Shown here: positions 62,262 through 64,000 of the stretch, in pieces | How the letters are laid out: each line of letters begins with the position of its first letter | Position numbering within the stretch: the stretch's first letter is position 1 | DNA from: UBA6168 sp041741095 | Lineage (GTDB): Bacteria; Bacteroidota; Bacteroidia; Chitinophagales; Saprospiraceae | DNA length: 64,000 nt | Reading direction: 5' to 3' | Assembly (NCBI GenBank): GCA_041741095.1 | Contig: JBGSKQ010000129.1 | Coordinates: forward strand, 1-64,000 | Position numbers and translations under genes: made by a program | Notes under the pieces: model-generated | What the model saw: the letters and a program-made list of their open reading frames with translations, nothing else | Database searches by the model: none | What the model was told of the DNA's origin: nothing

Positions 62262-64000
62262 ATGACTTCAAAACTACGTTTAATGCTCGTGGCCGTTTGG
62301 GCTGTGTTTTTCCATTTTGGAACGATGGCACAGTCGCCAACATTGAAGCCTGTTTCCAATTTGGTTTTATCCAAAAAAAAGGAGGGAGCCAATTTTGCAA
62401 CAGTGCCGCTGTTTACAAAGGTGAACACGACGGCCAATGAGCGGGGACTAACGGATGCAGTCAGCGAAGCTACTTTCCTCCAGTTAGACATAGCCGCTGC
62501 CAAAAACCTGTTGTCGTCCGGCACCAGCGAAATTGAATTGGTATTGCCCTATCAGGAGGCCACCCTGACCTTGGAATTCGTGGAAGTTGAGTTGTTGACA
62601 GATGATTTTTCCGTGGTGACCAGTGCTTCGGCTGGCCAGGCGGTCAGTTTTTCGCCCGGCAAATTTTATCGGGGCATGGTGAAAGGAAATCCCCAAACCC
62701 TCGCCACATTGAGTGTTTTTGAAAATGAAGTGATGTGCATGGTGTCGCCCAACCAGGAGGAAACTTTGGTGTTGGGCAAACTGAAGGATGCGGCCACCCA
62801 GGAAGACTACATATTATATTCAGATAAAAACCTGCTGGCACCTCCCAGCTTTACCTGCAACAGCGATTTGTTGGAAGCCAGCCAGGAATTGAAAAGCCTT
62901 AAAACTGGGGAACCCAACCAGGAAAGCGCCATGATGACCAATTGTGTGCGCCAATACCTGGAAGCCGACTACGCCTTGTACAGCAACAAAGGCAGCATTC
63001 AGTCCACCGTCAATTATCTCCTGGGCCTCTTCAACGAAGTGTCCGCCCTTTTTGCCAATGAATCCATCAGCACCTCTATTTCGCAGATTTATGTCTGGGT
63101 CTCGCCAGACAACTATTCGACTTCCAGTTCCCTCACCGCACTCAACCAATTGAAAAGCTATCGGCCAAATTTTAATGGCGACCTGGCACTGCTGGCAGCG
63201 ATGGGCGGCAACAATACGGGCGGTGTGGCATTTCTGGACGGCCTCTGTTCCGCCACCTTGAAATATGCCTACGCTGACATTGAAGACAGCTATTCAACTG
63301 TGCCGACTTACTCCTGGAGCGTTTTTGTCATGACCCACGAAATAGGCCACAACTACGGCTCGCCGCACACCCATGCCTGTGCCTGGGGGCCCGATGGCGA
63401 TGAACCGCTGGATTGTTGCGGTGCCAATGCTGGCCTGCCGGAAGTCAATTGCGAACCCTGCAACCTGCCAAATCCGCCCAGCGGGGGCACCATCATGAGT
63501 TATTGTCACTTGACGGGGGTTGGGGTGAATTTTACCAATGGCTTTGGTGATGAACCCGGTGCCCTCATTTTGTCGAATTACAATGCGGCATCTTGCCTGA
63601 CTACTTGTTCAAGCCCCGCCTGCAACATGCCGACCAACCTGGCCATCAGCAACATCCAAACATCGCAGGCCACTTTTAGCTGGACGGCAGCCAGTGGGGC
63701 GACTTCCTACAACGTGCAAATCAAAACAAACTCCGGCTCCACCTGGAACACTTTCAACACCCAGGCCACCATGTTTACCATCACGGGCTTTTCCGCTGGA
63801 CAAACCTATAATATGCAGGTAGAAACGGTATGTGCAAGCGGCACTTCCGGCTACACCACGGGGATGGTTTTTACCACCACGGTAGCTTGCCCTCCGGCGG
63901 CCAGCAATACGCAGTCCAGCCAAAACCCAGTATGCGCCGGGAAAAATTTCACCCTGTCGCTCAGTATGAGTTATGGCTCAGGCTATACTTTTCAGTGGGA
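62262..64000 (+). CDS. secreted reprolysin-like zinc metalloprotease, cut by the window edge
   Basis: The open frame starts at ATG 62262 and continues without stop to the right edge (about 579 residues visible). A signal peptide reads LRLMLVAVWAVFFHFGTMAQ. After an N-terminal propeptide-like part (about 25-240), the zinc motif THEIGHNYGSPHTHACAW (HExxHxxGxxH) and the Met-turn GGTIMSYCHLTG are present, with several cysteines (CCGANAGLPEVNCEPC). This is the M12/reprolysin-like pattern. A fibronectin-III-like domain follows (NLAISNIQTSQATFSW). By analogy with other Bacteroidota proteins, a type IX sorting domain is expected beyond the edge; this is inference. An alternative start is ATG 62283. 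Confidence 0.9.
   Translation, partial: MTSKLRLMLVAVWAVFFHFGTMAQSPTLKPVSNLVLSKKKEGANFATVPLFTKVNTTANERGLTDAVSEATFLQLDIAAAKNLLSSGTSEIELVLPYQEATLTLEFVEVELLTDDFSVVTSASAGQAVSFSPGKFYRGMVKGNPQTLATLSVFENEVMCMVSPNQEETLVLGKLKDAATQEDYILYSDKNLLAPPSFTCNSDLLEASQELKSLKTGEPNQESAMMTNCVRQYLEADYALYSNKGSIQSTVNYLLGLFNEVSALFANESISTSISQIYVWVSPDNYSTSSSLTALNQLKSYRPNFNGDLALLAAMGGNNTGGVAFLDGLCSATLKYAYADIEDSYSTVPTYSWSVFVMTHEIGHNYGSPHTHACAWGPDGDEPLDCCGANAGLPEVNCEPCNLPNPPSGGTIMSYCHLTGVGVNFTNGFGDEPGALILSNYNAASCLTTCSSPACNMPTNLAISNIQTSQATFSWTAASGATSYNVQIKTNSGSTWNTFNTQATMFTITGFSAGQTYNMQVETVCASGTSGYTTGMVFTTTVACPPAASNTQSSQNPVCAGKNFTLSLSMSYGSGYTFQW

Overview
The window reads as a chromosomal segment of a Bacteroidota bacterium, most likely of the Saprospiria type (Saprospiraceae/Lewinellaceae/Haliscomenobacter-like). 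Evidence: several large secreted proteins with type IX secretion C-terminal domains, a SprB-repeat protein followed by a PorP/SprF-type protein, a TonB-dependent receptor/DUF4249 pair, paired DUF4252 proteins behind an ECF sigma factor, futalosine-pathway menaquinone genes, and promoter boxes of the Bacteroidota form TAnnTTTG. About 49 genes are supported on both strands. I saw no rRNA, tRNA, CRISPR array, prophage or intact transposon.

Layout. 0-6.9 kb: CotH-type secreted protein, corrinoid adenosyltransferase, LolD/MacB-type ATPase, gatC, deoxynucleoside kinase, a small membrane protein and a serine-hydrolase homologue that has lost its catalytic Ser/Lys. 6.9-12.2 kb: LptF/LptG permease, then a sigma factor / membrane protein / DUF4252 / DUF4252 cluster, then fbaA. 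12.3-19.5 kb: methylmalonyl-CoA mutase-like small subunit, a nucleotidyltransferase/CDP-alcohol phosphotransferase gene broken by one amber codon, ahcY, a LOG-family gene, and miaE / ureohydrolase / PAP2 phosphatase. 19.6-26.8 kb: one 2379-residue secreted multidomain protein. 27-33 kb: era-der-rfbC, glgB, trxB. 33-38 kb: a MocR-type regulator divergent from a retropepsin-like aspartic protease, two matching operator/promoter copies, a palindromic element, DinB and GNAT genes. 38-45 kb: mnmH-selD, ccmE-ccmF, DUF2520 and small conserved genes. 45-52 kb: a secreted small protein, the 1688-residue SprB-repeat protein and its PorP/SprF partner. 52-56 kb: PaaG-like hydratase, glycosyltransferase, mqnE-mqnA. 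56-64 kb: DUF4249/TonB-dependent receptor, a GTCCC-palindrome repeat cluster, pepD, and a reprolysin-like metalloprotease running off the right edge.

How genes work together: mnmH and selD overlap and together make 2-selenouridine in tRNA; ccmE and ccmF belong to cytochrome c maturation; mqnE and mqnA are early futalosine menaquinone steps; the type B sorting signal and the adjacent PorP/SprF protein suggest a secretion pair; the corrinoid adenosyltransferase and the mutase-like subunit both point to adenosylcobalamin use.

The most unusual structure is non-coding. Short intergenic gaps carry degenerate 8-bp tandem repeats (NNGTGTTT and TCTCATTN families) and one 7-bp repeat. Two copies of one operator-plus-promoter layout with identical spacing flank the aspartic protease gene, the second leading into a terminator about 70 bp downstream. 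A perfect 21-bp inverted repeat bounds a 163-bp element upstream of the DinB gene. Functions are inferred from sequence reading alone; no database search was possible.
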